A stretch of 64,000 nucleotides of DNA from Gigantopelta aegis (GCF_016097555.1 NC_054702.1:108677727-108741726); one strand, 5' to 3'. Positions 12,487 to 24,075 are shown, counted from the first letter of the stretch. Notes: generated by a model from the sequence alone, not told the origin. Translations and numbers: made by a program.

Positions 12487-13572
12487 ATGCTGCAAGAAAC
12501 ATTAAAAGCGCTGACGACATCAATGAAGCTATTCGGTATTTACCACTTAAAGTGCTCTACCGAAGTGGAACCAGCTAAGATTGAAACATGGCAGATAAAA
12601 TTGAAGAAAGAAACCATGAAACTTTTTTTCAGCTTTAGAACGTACAATGTTGCAATTATGATTTTAGTTTGGGCCAATTTCTTGCGGTATATCCTAGGTA
12701 TACTGCCTCTTGATTCCAACTTCAACTTAAGAATAATACTGCTGATGTGGTTTGGTCTAGTGACATTCATCTCAGCGATAATGTTCTTAGCCTGTGAAAG
12801 GTCTTCACACCTGCCATCGTTTTACAAGCACTGGAATGATGTGTTTGACGGTTCCAGCGCCGTATTCGTGCAGTTGAAGCTGTCCAGATGCGTCATTCTC
12901 GGCACTATCGCAAGCTGGGTCTTAGTGTTGGTAGATCTCACCGGTATTGTCCTGCTCTTTTTCCTAGAAGACACAGACTTTAAGAAAGAGGCCATACGGC
13001 CGTTCCCAATTCGTAACCTTACTATAGGCGCGGTATGTGTTATTATTACATTTGCAGGTGGCATTATTGCCTTTTCTATCTCATTTGTAATTATTAATTA
13101 ATCAAATTAAGCTTTTACGAACTGTCAGAATTTCTAAGGAAACAGATCAAAGATGGCGCGCGACAGAATTCCTAGATGTTTACAAGAGTGTCGTCTGCTA
13201 CATCTTGATCTGTGTGAATGTGTCGCTGTGCTGGATCGGACGTTTTGCATGTTGATAGCGGTTTTACTCGCTGTTAACCTCCCCCTGGCCTGTTTCATTC
13301 TGTACCAGTTTGTGACTTACGAACTCAGTGTCGTCATGCTCCTTGTGTGTGTACTGTGGCTTATATCCAGTATACTGACCATGTTGGGCGTCACCATCAG
13401 CGCAGCAATGGTACATGAGGCGGTAAGTAGTTTGGAATCGGTTGAAATTCCATCATCGATCATCGGTTATAAGCGGTTTGCACTATCTGATCAACTTTCG
13501 ATTGCACAAACAGAATTATGTGAACATAAGGTTTTTAATTATCAATATCAGCACCTATTGTCGTGTTCATAG
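12487..13572 (+). pseudogene. Gustatory-receptor-like 7TM gene, frame broken
   Basis: Two same-frame open stretches, 12487-13101 (first ATG at 12487) and 13153-13572, encode hydrophobic proteins with about four and two membrane segments. The first begins SMKLFGIYHLKC, which resembles the N-terminus of insect-type gustatory receptors (7tm_7/GRL). The second begins with CRLLHLDLCECVAVLDRTF, like the conserved segment before their TM6. Between them the main frame has stops at 13099, 13108 and 13135, while the adjacent frame is open from 13101 and reads as a plausible intracellular loop. One small indel near 13098 and a compensating one near 13150 would therefore explain the break. The family's last exon, with a TY(x)5QF motif, is not found. 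A GTAAGT donor sits at 13423 and another GT at about 13529. Family assignment rests on pattern only. Sequencing error and true pseudogene are both possible. Confidence 0.5.
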
Positions 13573-14246
13573 GAAAAGACTCTGAAAATAGCTAACGTTA
13601 CATTTAATACCTATAGATTCTATGTTTTTGGGTAGGTACATATGAAATAAACACCCCAAACCCCAACATATTTACATCGATTCCATCATTCAAACTGTAG
13701 GGACAATAGATTTCTTTCACATTCCTATTGCGCATGCGCGCGAAGAGAACGTCCCATGTCGAATTAGATTGTATCCAGGCTATTTTCAACTTGGAGGGGG
13801 GGGGGGGGCATTATCGACAGTTGACATGAGCGTCGTAAGTAGCTTCGTAGGAGATGGGAATCTTCTGGCGACTAATGTACATATTTCGTATTAGATGGTA
13901 CAATGGCTGTGGTAAAATGGTCTACTAAAGTTTACATCGGAATGGTTTAAGACCAAAAGCATTAACTCATTAACTTAGACGAAGTCTCTAGAGCCGCCTA
14001 TCAAGGGTTTTAGGGATGCAAAATTAAAAGATTCATACAATAAAATGAACTTAATTGGAATGCATTAGGATATTTTTAACAATTAGAACTATAGTTATAT
14101 TCACGCGGATTTTTAGTGAAGTTGAATTCTCAACATGTATCAGTATTTAAAATTTAATAAAATCTGCCTCCCCTTCCCCCTAAAAACAACAAAATCCCTA
14201 CCTTTATCACAGTTCTATTTTCCCTTTATCGTTTCATTAAAAAAGA
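13573..14246. other. Intergenic, no gene seen
   Basis: No gene. A poly-G tract lies at about 13796-13808. A last exon of the upstream receptor could be expected here but I could not recognise one. Confidence 0.5.
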
Positions 14247-14740
14247 CAGTCTGATTAAAATTATCTCTACTGGGTCTAGCCAGTAGATCTAACAGCATTG
14301 CGTGGACTCCTATGTCCAGGTGACATTTCATCTATAAATAACAATTTAAATATCGACCAATTACACTTCGCCTTTTATAGCGTTATTCGGGAGCAAATTC
14401 TAAAAATATCGGGCGAGACTATTTATGCGAACTTGTTGGTCTATTTCAACATTGAAAAAACAGGAGGGAAAAGTGCAGTAATAAACTTTGGATTGTATAC
14501 TATTATCCTGTTCAATTATTTAGACCCAAAGTTTTTTGCAAATGTTACGTTTATTTCCTATTCGATATTTGTTTTCTTTGCATTTACATGAAAACAAACC
14601 CAAACCCCGATAGGTTTTATATACAAATCATCATATAAAATGCACGAAGTTGACTTAATTCCACTTTTTAAAAATCTCTGTGTCTTTTGAATGCACGTTA
14701 TTTCTCCTATAAATAACTAAGGTCATTTGCATATCAAAAC
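14247..14740 (+). repeat. Left long terminal inverted repeat
   Basis: Inverted match to 17800-18306. The best-conserved part is 14505-14740, for example GTTTTCTTTGCATTTACATG, ATGCACGAAGTTGACTTAAT and GGTCATTTGCATATCAAAA. The middle is diverged. A third partial copy is at 42607-42815. Confidence 0.8.
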
Positions 14741-15170
14741 ATTGGGATCTGAGGCTACGTGAAGGCCATTATAGCTTGTTTCACTAAATTAAGGTTATTA
14801 TTGTTTTGCAGAGTGTAACAGCATTGTCTAATCTTTCCGTTAAACATAGATGTAAACAAACAGAACATGTAACCCTTTCTTGTAGGTGCATTATATTTAA
14901 TAAATTTAGCTAATGTATTATGTATTTTTATTTTATTATATCAATTATATATTAGCATACCATACCTAACCTAACACAACTGAGGTGTAGCACAGTAATA
15001 AACACAAATCACCTCACACACCGCAGGAATGTGCTTTCCAAATTTATAAATAAATTTAATGCAGGGCCAGACCCAGAAGACCAGGGGGGGGGGGATAAAA
15101 TGTCAAAGGCCACCAACATCAAATAATAATAAAAATGTTATTTAATTTGCCTCTAAATTGGGAACTCATA

Positions 15171-15171
15171 C

Positions 15172-15225
<54 letters not shown>

Positions 15226-15236
15226 ATATATATATA
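15171..15236. repeat. (TA)n microsatellite
   Basis: About 33 TA units with one interruption. Confidence 0.95.
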
Positions 15237-15538
15237 GTATTTAGGGTGGTGCTAGGGGCTGGGGTTTGGGGGTTGGGGGTTACATTTGTAATGCGAAAAA
15301 CCAAAGGGCTATTGTTCGGACTCGTATGGGTTCAACCACTTTTTCATCCCGCAGACACAGCCTTGAATGTTCAAAATACGATAGCATTGCTTGGTCAATA
15401 ACATCATTATTTCGATCTATGACTGCACGTGCTATTGTAGCAATGTGTAAATCACGTAAAATAAAAGTTAGGTAGGGTATATAAATTCATTGAAAATGTA
15501 TTAGTCGACATTCTTGTTATTGTTATTTCAGGAAAAAT

Positions 15539-16885
15539 ATGGGTAAATCGAAAAACACTTCAGTTGATGTAAAATCGTGTATTAAGAACGTTTTCGATTA
15601 TTTTGAAGATGAATATCAGCGCGGTAGACCTAGGTATGCTTCTTATCGAATTGTCGATCGAGTTGCCGCTGCACTTAAAGTTTCGGTTTCAACAGTAAAA
15701 AGAACTTTGAAAAATCTAAGCTCTACGAATCCAAGCACAGAAATCACTGTTAAAAAACGCGACAGAAAACTCATCGATTTATTTGATAAAGATGTTATTA
15801 GACGACGAGTATACAGATTTTATAGAGAGGGCGAATTACCTACATTACATAAGATTAACGTGCCTTTAAGGGAGGAATGTGGAATCAACATATCCATATC
15901 AACTTTACGAAGAACACTCCATGACCTCGATTTTAAATACCAACATATGTCTACAACCGGAAAAGTGATTTTTGAGGACGCCAATATATCAGACAGGAGA
16001 CTGTCCTATCTCCATGAAATATCCAGTTTACGAGAACAGGGGTATTTAATAGTGTATCAAGATGAGACCTGGGTGAATGTCAACCACACAACATCCCACC
16101 ACTGGACAGATATCCACCCGGGCACAAGTACCGCCAATCACCTGCCGAAATCAGACGCTGCTGATCGAGTTCCTAAACTCTGTTCGGTGACTGGGAAGGG
16201 AAAAAGACTTATTATTTGTCTGTCTGTGATAAATATGGATTGATAGATGGCTGTGAATTGATCTTTGAGGCTAAAAAAAACAGACGGAGACTATCATGGT
16301 GAGATGAATCATGAAAATTTCATCAAATGGTTTGAAGAACAACTTATGCCTTCTCTACCAGAACCTTCTGTTATGGTCATGGATAACGCAAGCTACCACA
16401 ACAAATTAACTGAGATTACACGATGTCCTGCACTAAGCGCTAAAAAGGAAGAAATTCAGTCGTGGCTACGAAACAAAAATATACCTTTTGAGAGTAGCAT
16501 GACAAAGCCAGTTCTTTATGAACTTGTGAAAAGTAACAAATATGCAAAGCAATTTGTTACTGATGATATTGCTGAACGCCATGGGCACTTGTGTCTAAGA
16601 CTGCCGCCAAGACATTCTGAACTCAATCCGATAGAACTGATCTGGAGTCAAGTCAAAGGGCACATAGCTCGTCATAATGATGGTAAAATGACCACGGTGC
16701 GGAGAGAACTTGCACATGCATTGAACTGTGTCACACCTACACACTTCTCTGACGCAGTTAAACATGTAATAAAGATCGAAGAAGATTTTAGAAAACAAAA
16801 TAGTTTTATAAGAAATAAAATACCCCCTGTGATAGTCCCCCTTAACGAAGATAGTGATGAAGAAATGAGTTCGTCGACTGATTAA
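15539..16885 (+). pseudogene. Broken Tc1/mariner-superfamily transposase, wide D-E spacing
   Basis: Two open stretches in one frame (15539-16243 and 16265-16885) make up one transposase of about 440 residues. An N-terminal DNA-binding region contains VAAALKVSVSTVKRTLK, a helix-turn-helix. The DDE triad is visible as YQDETWVN, VMDNASYH and LNPIELIW. The second Asp and the Glu are 83 residues apart, far more than the 34 of classic Tc1. From memory this resembles the DD82E 'Sailor' type of the IS630/Tc1/mariner superfamily. The frame shifts by one base in the TCTGTCTGT area near 16220 and returns in the poly-A at about 16271-16278, leaving stops at 16241 and nearby. The neighbouring frame carries the missing protein segment, so this is decay, not two genes. 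The C-terminus is acidic and serine-rich (DEEMSSSTD). Confidence 0.85.
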
Positions 16886-17039
16886 GTTATTTCTCGATAC
16901 CCATCAGGAGTATTACTTTAATGTATGCATGAACTCTTTAACACCAAAAACAATTTATTTCCATATCATTCACTATCAAACAACCTAACAACCTATAAAC
17001 TAATCGACTAGAAATGCATATAGACTACACATACATACG

Positions 17040-17366
17040 AGAGAAATGTTTATTTAACGACACACTCAACGCATTTGATATATACGTTTATGTGGCGTCA
17101 GACAAAACGGTTAAGGAGCATTATGACAGTGAGAAAGAAACTCGCTACCGCCACATGGGCCACTGTTTCCGATAAGCAATTTTGATAAGCAATAAGGGAC
17201 GTTTTATATGCACCATCCCATAGACAGGATAGCACATACCACAGCCTTTACATCAGTTGTGGTGCACAGGCTGGAACTAGACACAACCCAATGAGTCCAC
17301 CATGTGGGATCGATCAGTCGACCTACCATGAGCGAACGCTTTACCTCTGAGCTACGTCCCGCTCCA
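17040..17366 (-). mobile_element. tRNA-derived SINE (head I, tail alpha)
   Basis: Full-length reverse copy. It runs from the alpha tail (TTTATTTAACGACACACTCA) through the core (GTGGTGCACAGGCTGGAACT) to a tRNA-like head ending GCTACGTCCCGCTCC. It is inserted inside the Tc1/mariner-type element. A stub of another alpha tail (GTTGAGTGCGTCGTTA) follows at about 17488-17504 in plus orientation. Confidence 0.85.
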
Positions 17367-17513
17367 TATACAAAAGAAGCCTTAAGTGGGGTTGGGGTTG
17401 TGCAGAGGGTCATACCTCCACCAATCGCATGCATACCATATTCTTCTCTCTCTCTCCCTATAACCATATAACCATAGATTAAAATAAGTTGAGTGCGTCG
17501 TTACATAAATGAC

Positions 17514-17514
<1 letters not shown>

Positions 17515-17582
<68 letters not shown>
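17515..17582. repeat. (TC)n microsatellite
   Basis: About 34 TC units. Confidence 0.95.
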
Positions 17583-17585
<3 letters not shown>

Positions 17586-17799
17586 TCAGCGCGCGCGCTT
17601 GTGTATTCTACAATATAATTATAATATTTGATACATATTTTTTTTTCAAACTGAGGTTTTGTCACTTGAACTCCCCACCTGAATCCGCGCCTGCTTCATG
17701 TTTACAGATATTTTCTTAAATATAGGTCATACTACGATTTGTGCGGATAGGACGATAGAACCGAACATTAGTTTGAAACGCACTATAGAATGATGCTTT

Positions 17800-18306
17800 T
17801 GATATGCAAATGACCTTAGTTATTTATAGGAGAAATAACGTGCATTCAAAAGAGACAGAGATTTTTAAAAAGTGGAATTAAGTCAACTTCGTGCATTTTA
17901 TATGATGATTTGTATATAAAACCTGTCGGGGTTTGGGTTTGTTTTCATGTAAATGCAAAGAAAACAAATATCGAATAGGAAATAAACGTAACATTTGCAA
18001 AAAACTTTGGGTCTAAATAATTGAACAGGATAAAAGGCTATACCATCACGGTTTATTTTTTCGTCTTGAAACGAATTTTATATAAAATTTTATATTGCAA
18101 TTAGTTTCCGGCATACTTCGTAATTCACCCAAATTATTTCGTATACCCTCGGCATAATCCCGAATGTTTTCAAATTCTTTTCAAATCACTGGCATGATTT
18201 TGCAAGTAAGGTTTTGATATGTCGAATGAAAGGTCAACTGGACATGAGCTCCAACGGGCTGCTGTTAGATCCACATGTAATAGTGGAGCTAATTTTAATT
18301 AGATTG
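17800..18306 (-). repeat. Right long terminal inverted repeat
   Basis: Inverted partner of 14247-14740. Similarity is strongest at 17800-18032 and at the outermost 70 bp (about 18235-18306). The central part has diverged or been replaced. Confidence 0.8.
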
Positions 18307-18419
18307 TAATCAATACTACATGTCTATCTACAAATTATTTATTTATTCATTTTATTTACTTTTCACTATCTTTTATATCAGACACATACAGCTTCATTTG
18401 AAATATATGGTATTTACAA

Positions 18420-18545
18420 AGTTAAAAACAATTCTTTATTTATCTTATCTTATTTATTTATTTATTTATATTTATTTATTTATTTATTTAATTAATTATT
18501 TAATTAATTAATTTTTCTCTTTATTTCTTTCTTTTATTTACTCAT
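18420..18545. repeat. (TTTA)n-rich low complexity
   Basis: Degenerate TTTA/TTAA tetranucleotide array. Confidence 0.85.
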
Positions 18546-18628
18546 CACTATATTTTATATCAGAAATATCTGGTATTTACGAAGTTTTAAATATACATGT
18601 ATTTATTATTTATCATTATTATTATTTA

Positions 18629-18800
18629 GGGGGCTCAATGGTACAACGCTCGCTTGATGCACGGTCGGTCTGGGATCGATCCCCCATTGGGCTATTTCTC
18701 GTTCCAGGCAGTGCACCATGACTGGTATATTAAAGGCCGCGATATGTTTTATCCTGTCTGTGAGATGGTGCATCACTAGCAGCAAGTTCATTAAAAGACA
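18629..18800 (+). mobile_element. tRNA-derived SINE, head I, truncated
   Basis: Head (CGCTCGCTTGATGCACGGTC, GGGATCGATCCCCCA), core (CAGTGCACCATGACTGG) and the CTGTCTGTGAGATGGTGCAT segment are present. The tail is missing. Confidence 0.8.
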
Positions 18801-18899
18801 AACGATAACCCTTTTATTTGCTTAACCCGTTACCATCGTGATATTCTGGGCCCCGTTTCACGAAGCTATCTTAGCACTACTATCGCCGTAAATGCCTAC

Positions 18900-20051
18900 T
18901 GTCACGGGGATCCTATAATACCCGTAACTGAATAAAACACGATTATCCAAATATCTCTCCTAACTGTATATCTATTAGATCTCTCTGTAACGGGCAGTTC
19001 AAAACCCGCGTGGCTCTTCTAGGTATGATCAGAGATAAGATCTTATATAAAGTATGTATAATATAGCACGTTTAGTTCACTAGAAAACACAACAAAAACA
19101 CAATACACTTTGGAATCTTTATTAACCTACGCTGACAAATGTACTGCCGCAGTAGTTAATTAACAACAACAAATAATAACAACCCAGAACTGATCACTTA
19201 CTTAGTTAATCTCTAGGTGTCTAGTTTACACAATATTCTAATCACTTCACCGTGACACAACACCCACACGTGTGATAATTGAGAAACGCTGCCAGGGGAA
19301 CTTAATTAGTAAAGGAATTACAACTCTATTCCTAACTGGTTAATTTTTAATTAACCCTTAACTACTCATTCAGTAACCTTGTAATACAGACTTAATACTG
19401 GTACATATCACCATAAAGACAATAACCTACAGTTTACCTAGGTCCTCTAGGATGACTGGCTAAGCTTTAATAATATTAGAACAATGAATCCTACAGTTTA
19501 CTTCGTCAGATTACCGGAAACACCTTCTAAATAATATTGGTATAATACAGTATTAAAATATTTAAAGTCACATCAATCACATCAAGTTTATACTACAGAG
19601 CAGAAATAATATATAATTACCAGTCCGGACGGACAACGTTCCCTGGGAGCCTTCCTTTTGTTTCTCCCTGATATCTCTAAAACCCTAGCTATTTATTATA
19701 AAAAATCCGAATATCGCCTGGGGGCACATCGCGGCACCGAATACCTACAAGTAATATTTCCACAGCGACCAAGCCGGCATATTTTTCTTAGAAGCCTAGA
19801 CTGGTCGTCGCCTAGTTCGCCAGCAATACCCCGATCGTACCGAACTCGCGAAGATATTACGTAACTACTGGCCACATGGCCTCCGCACCAGGTCTGGGTG
19901 TGTATTGAAAACAGCTCGACCACCGTCGCGCAGAGGTATTACGTAACAAAGTGCCCACCTGGGCTTAAGTGCATATTGGGGCTGCACACGGGCCTCTAAA
20001 ACAATTAATATCGCCACAGGCGAAAACAAATTAAGAGCATGTTCCGTCACA
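18900..20051 (-). mobile_element. Solo LTR of the 54610-60091 retrotransposon family
   Basis: Begins TGTCACGGGGATCCTATAAT and ends TTCCGTCACA, the reverse complement of the LTRs at 54610-55679 and 58893-60091. A perfect 5-bp target duplication CCTAC flanks it (18895-18899 and 20052-20056). No internal sequence is present, so it arose by LTR-LTR recombination. It contains an insertion near 18996-19025 relative to the 5' LTR below, which the 3' LTR shares in part. Confidence 0.93.
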
Positions 20052-20574
20052 CCTACTATCGCCTCTTTAACTTTGTTCTACGATCGCCAGCCCGTTCCAC
20101 GACGCAGTGGCAGCGTAGCTTACTATCATCGTAAATTACTGTGAAAATTTACAATAGGTACCAGGCAGTTGTAAGCCACTAACGTAGCTGTCAATTGGCT
20201 GTTAATTGATGATTTGGTCATTTTCTAAGAAGTATACTAACTTTTGGTATAAAATGGATCTAATATATACCAAATACCTTTTATAAAACTCGGCGTTCGA
20301 TGAAAAACATTCTAGGCCATACAAACGTTACATGAAAATACGGGAGATAACTTTCATGTCTTATGCATTCGGCAATTATCGCTTAGCAAATGAAGTTACT
20401 TCATGGATGTCTGATACCATTGAATACATCCAAGATGTTCCGAAAAGTCGGTAACCAATTTATTATTTAACATATTCGTACTTCTTTGCAAAGAATATAT
20501 TAATCATTAAAGGGGCACTTACGACTACCGTAAGATTGCTTCGTGGAACGGCTGTAAAGTTTACGGTGCCAGTT

Positions 20575-20732
20575 GAAAAACTATAATCATTGGTTACCCC
20601 ATAAACTAAATATTAAAAATGACATTATTTAGTTACTTTCATTTGTGTATTTTTTCCACTTGAACAGAAGACGATATATTTAGTACGTTTAAAAAAAAAA
20701 AAAAATTAAATTTCTCTATTTAGCATTAAGTC
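20575..20732 (+). repeat. Dispersed repeat, inverted match to 33559-33715
   Basis: Shares CTATAATCATTGGTTACCCC, ATTTAGTTACTTTCATTTGT and GACGATATATTTAGTACGTT with the reverse complement of 33559-33715. No ORF. Confidence 0.8.
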
Positions 20733-20775
20733 AATATAATTAACCTTAGCTACAATTCTTTCGTGGAACGGGGAC

Positions 20776-21708
20776 CAGTACTAAACATAACCATATTCCA
20801 AAATTAATACGCGAACGAAAAAACTTAAAAGTGGATTACGCAAAACTAGACAACCATTCACGCAGTTTTTAGAGACTTGAAATACAATCTTCTTTTTTAT
20901 AATGTTTGAATAAACCGGAAAATAATCGCTTCTGGGTGCGATATTTATTTCAGTGCTACATCTGCGATGGCCTTGGTTACCCGATCAACAGAACTTGCTA
21001 AATGTTTTAGACCCCCTCTCCTCTCCCCTCCCTAGGAAGGTGCCAAAACGTGGGGGCACACACACACACACACACACAGATATATACATATAAACCATCG
21101 CTGCTGCTACTGGATCAAGAAAAGTGGGATTATCGAATAGGTTAAATTTGATTTGCGTAACTCAATTCTAATTTTATAAATGGATACAAAAAAATGTAAC
21201 ATATTAAATGCCTCCTCATAATCTGATTAGGGAAGCAAATAATCAATAATTAAATAATTCATGACGTTTGCAATATCGCCATCACCCTCATAAAGAACAC
21301 CATTGTTTTCAGTAAGTGGAAATGTTGATTTGGAATTATCTTTTTGTTTTATATATCCGTGCTTTTTAATATATTATATCTAGTTTCGTATTATAATCAA
21401 TGTTTAGCATTACGGATACTTGAGATAACTTTGTTACGCGCCTCTCCTAATCTCGTTGTGTATTTTTCTTTGTTTGCCTTTGTATGACGTCTATTAAAAT
21501 CGTAATATTTCCATTCATCTAAGGAGAATTGTTTCGTCTAATAGTAACAGATTTGTGTGGAATAAAATCATCAGTTGATCAGTGCAATTGCTTATAGTTG
21601 TAACCATTAACTCGGCTATAATACAATATTGTTTAACGAACTTGGCATCATTAAATTTTGTTCAACGGATTATACCTGTCTAAAAATTTCGCAATGCTCG
21701 ACACTCGT
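20776..21708. other. Intergenic, no gene seen
   Basis: AT-rich, with a (CA)n run at about 21057-21078. I see no gene. Confidence 0.55.
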
Positions 21709-22405
21709 CCATAGGCGGGCGGGGGCAGGTTGGTTTCTGGCTGATTTAAACGAAAGTGTCCGAATCTGGATAACAACATTTGCTTTTAATATTTGTATTA
21801 ATGCCAAACATAAGCGTAGGAGACAGAGGGGCGGGAGGTAAGGCCAACTGCCCCCCCCCCCCCATAGTGCCTAGTGCTGGAGCAAAAACTCAAATTTGGG
21901 CAAAATGATAGATAATCGTGTAAAATGTGTTAACCTGAGACCGTTTCACCACGTATTTTTATCATTCTACCATCAAAATTAGTTGCAATCCACGTAAAAA
22001 TGCGTTGTGATCGTTTGCAAACCTATATAGCTGTTTGGAAGTAATCCTAATATGAAAAATATATATATTGTTATCCAGATTCGAGCATTTTCGTTTAATT
22101 CGGGAAAAAGCTAGCCTGCCCCCCCCCCCCCCCCCCCCCCCCCCCGTAGAAAAATGGGAGCTCATACGTCTATGCTGACAAACGAATCATTTCGCATTTT
22201 TACATGGCTTGCAACTAATTGTGTGGGTAGATTCATGGTAAAAACGCCTCAGTTTACCACATTATGCCCGAATATCTATAATTTTTGCCCGACTTTGAGG
22301 ATGTGCTCCAGCAGTAGGGAGGTGCGGCAACACCCCCCCCCCCCCCCCCCCCCCCCCCCACACACACACACGCCGCCCATCTCTTCCCTGTCTTATACGC
22401 TTATA
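21709..22405. mobile_element. Two nested MITEs of one family
   Basis: The outer copy runs from CCATAGGCGGGCGGGGGCAG (21709) to CTTATACGCTTATA (22405). It is interrupted at 21806-22177 by a complete copy in opposite orientation, starting CATAAGCGTAGGAGACAG and ending GGGAGCTCATACGTCTATG. The third copy at 62065-62383 shows the uninterrupted structure. Each copy carries a poly-G/C tract just inside one end. Confidence 0.7.
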
Positions 22406-23071
22406 AAAATGTGCTCGTCTTTGGGCATACTTTCTATGCTCTTTGACATCTTCCTGAGCAATTCTGAGCACTCGTAATGCATCCATCAGCACTGTTCAGT
22501 TCGTTTTGTTGATGAAAAGTGTCGATAACTTTGACTTAAACAACCCCTTTCGTGCGTTTAAGTATTTCAATGCATTTTAAACGCAGGTGTAAAACTTAGT
22601 GATCTTGATTATACGCATGTAACATAAACGTGCTTCGTAATTTGGTTACTAAAATACACACGGCTGTTTTGGATAGTTACACGCGGTTAAGGGACAAACA
22701 CCTTTCGTAAATTCGTCCCTATATATTAATTCACTCACCTTGCTAACGCAGTTTAGTTCTTAGTTTTGTTACACTGTCGTCTCAGTGACTTTCGTCGCCG
22801 AGTTTCCCGACACCTGGACAACACACCATTCAATCGAATGACAGTGAACTCTTATTACAACTTACACGATGGGCAAGCTGACCTTTGTTGGTTTCAGACA
22901 GTTGATTGGCTATTGGCCATTCTCGGGGCCAAAAAGGCCCATATAGACTGGATGCGGCGCGTGCGTGCGTGCGTGCGTGCGGTCCGGTAAAAATAAAAAA
23001 TAAAAAATTGAAATACATTAGTTTCCGTCTTCGATAGAAAAGTTGGCGTGAGCCAACATTTGCGTCCATGA
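22406..23071. other. Intergenic, no gene seen
   Basis: No gene. A short GCGT array lies at about 22959-22981. Confidence 0.5.
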
Positions 23072-23243
23072 TAGGCGTGTGGTACAACAGCTTGTTTTGA
23101 TCCACTCATAGCGTCTAGACTGGAAGAGTGCGCCTTAAGAGGCGGAACACTGCCCAGTAGGCGTGTGGTACAACAGCTTGTTTTGATCGACTCATAGCGT
23201 CTAGACTGGAAGAGTGCACCTTAAGAGGCGGAACATTGCCCGG
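23072..23243. repeat. Tandem duplication, 86-bp unit x2
   Basis: TAGGCGTGTGGTACAACAGC starts at 23072 and again at 23158. The two units are nearly identical across ACTCATAGCGTCTAGACTGG and CCTTAAGAGGCGGAACA. Confidence 0.9.
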
Positions 23244-23373
23244 TAGTAAAGCGCTCGCCAGGGGCTTGTAACACGAACCACTCGTAATTTTACTCCTCAC
23301 CTAGGACAGGCGTAAATTTCCAGATTTATGACAAAATTTAGTTCTAACCCAGACCAGCATTGACGTAACATTA

Positions 23374-24075
23374 AGCTGGATTTATACTTTTGACGCCGTC
23401 ACCCGCCGTAAACGCTAGCATACGCCGGTTGGCGGCGTCATCTGCCGACTGCCAGCAGACATGACCGCGTGTTTAGCGTCATTGCCACAAGTGCTAATCA
23501 ACGCTCGCAGGCGCCGACCTATTTTCATTCTACAGACAGGATAAAACATACCACGGCCTTTGTCCAGTTGTGGAGCAATGGTTGTAACGGGAAAAAACCC
23601 AATCAGAGAATGAGTAAACCAAGGAGGTTAGTACAGTCCGAGTCCATTAATTTTAAATCATAGAACATCTCCCAGAATCTCGGCCCAACACCTCGCCAAT
23701 GGCTCGCTAGGCATTTTCCTTCTTCATTTGGTCTTTAAAATCGGACCAAGTCAGGACGTACAAACACTTTAAACGTTTGAACGTCATTGATTAACGTCTC
23801 ATCTATCTTTTGCATGTTTTCCATGTCTGTCGAACCAATCTAGTGCACTCCCTGTTATATGTGTTGTGGAATGATGTGGCTACTTCTGCTTGGTTTAATT
23901 GCCGGCGTTTTCAAGCGCACAACATGAAAGTTCAACACAGTTAAACTCTTGAAATGTTTATGCCGACATGCGCCGGTTTACGTCGAGTGCTCGCTGACGT
24001 TTAAAGTATAAACCTATGCGCTGGCGTATGCTAGCGTATTAAGGTGGTGACGTCGTCAAAAGTATAAATCCAGCT
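23374..24075. mobile_element. PIF/Harbinger-like non-autonomous element
   Basis: Terminal inverted repeats begin AGCTGGATTTATACTTTTGA at both ends. The match continues in patches (ACGCTAGCATACGCC) to about 60 bp. TTA directly flanks each side (23371-23373 and 24076-24078), the target duplication usual for PIF/Harbinger. There is no transposase. A reverse SINE fragment (about 23525-23600) lies inside. Confidence 0.7.

Larger units (their letters stand above)
14247..18306 (+). mobile_element. Tc1/mariner-superfamily transposon with long TIRs
   Basis: The left end starts CAGTCTGATTAAAATTA at 14247. The right end, read inward on the minus strand from 18306, starts CAATCTAATTAAAATTAG. Both continue through partly diverged inverted repeats of about 0.5 kb (14247-14740 and 17800-18306). 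TA follows the right end, as expected for this superfamily; the left flank is GA, so the target duplication is imperfect. Inside are an AT microsatellite (15171-15236), a broken transposase (15539-16885), an inserted SINE (17040-17366) and a TC microsatellite. Related loose ends occur at 42607-42815 and 63703-63726. Confidence 0.75.
18850..20775. repeat. Repeat ends of CCCCGTTTCACGAAGC type, split by solo LTR
   Basis: GGCCCCGTTTCACGAAGCTA occurs at 18849-18868. Related inverted ends TTCGTGGAACGG occur near 20539 and 20759, with a further direct copy CCCGTTCCACGACGC near 20090. Similar ends appear at 46432 and, more weakly, at 50007. This looks like one or more non-autonomous DNA elements; their limits are blurred by the solo LTR inserted at 18900-20051. 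Confidence 0.45.

Noticed and set aside
14298-14591. 97-codon frame with GLYTIILFNY, considered as the missing last exon of the GR-like gene
   Set aside because: It lies within the left inverted repeat of a transposon and its sequence is repeated at 17800-18032 and 42607; the TY(x)5QF motif is absent.
22154-22492. Proline- and glycine-rich frames
   Set aside because: Produced by poly-C/G tracts in nested MITEs.
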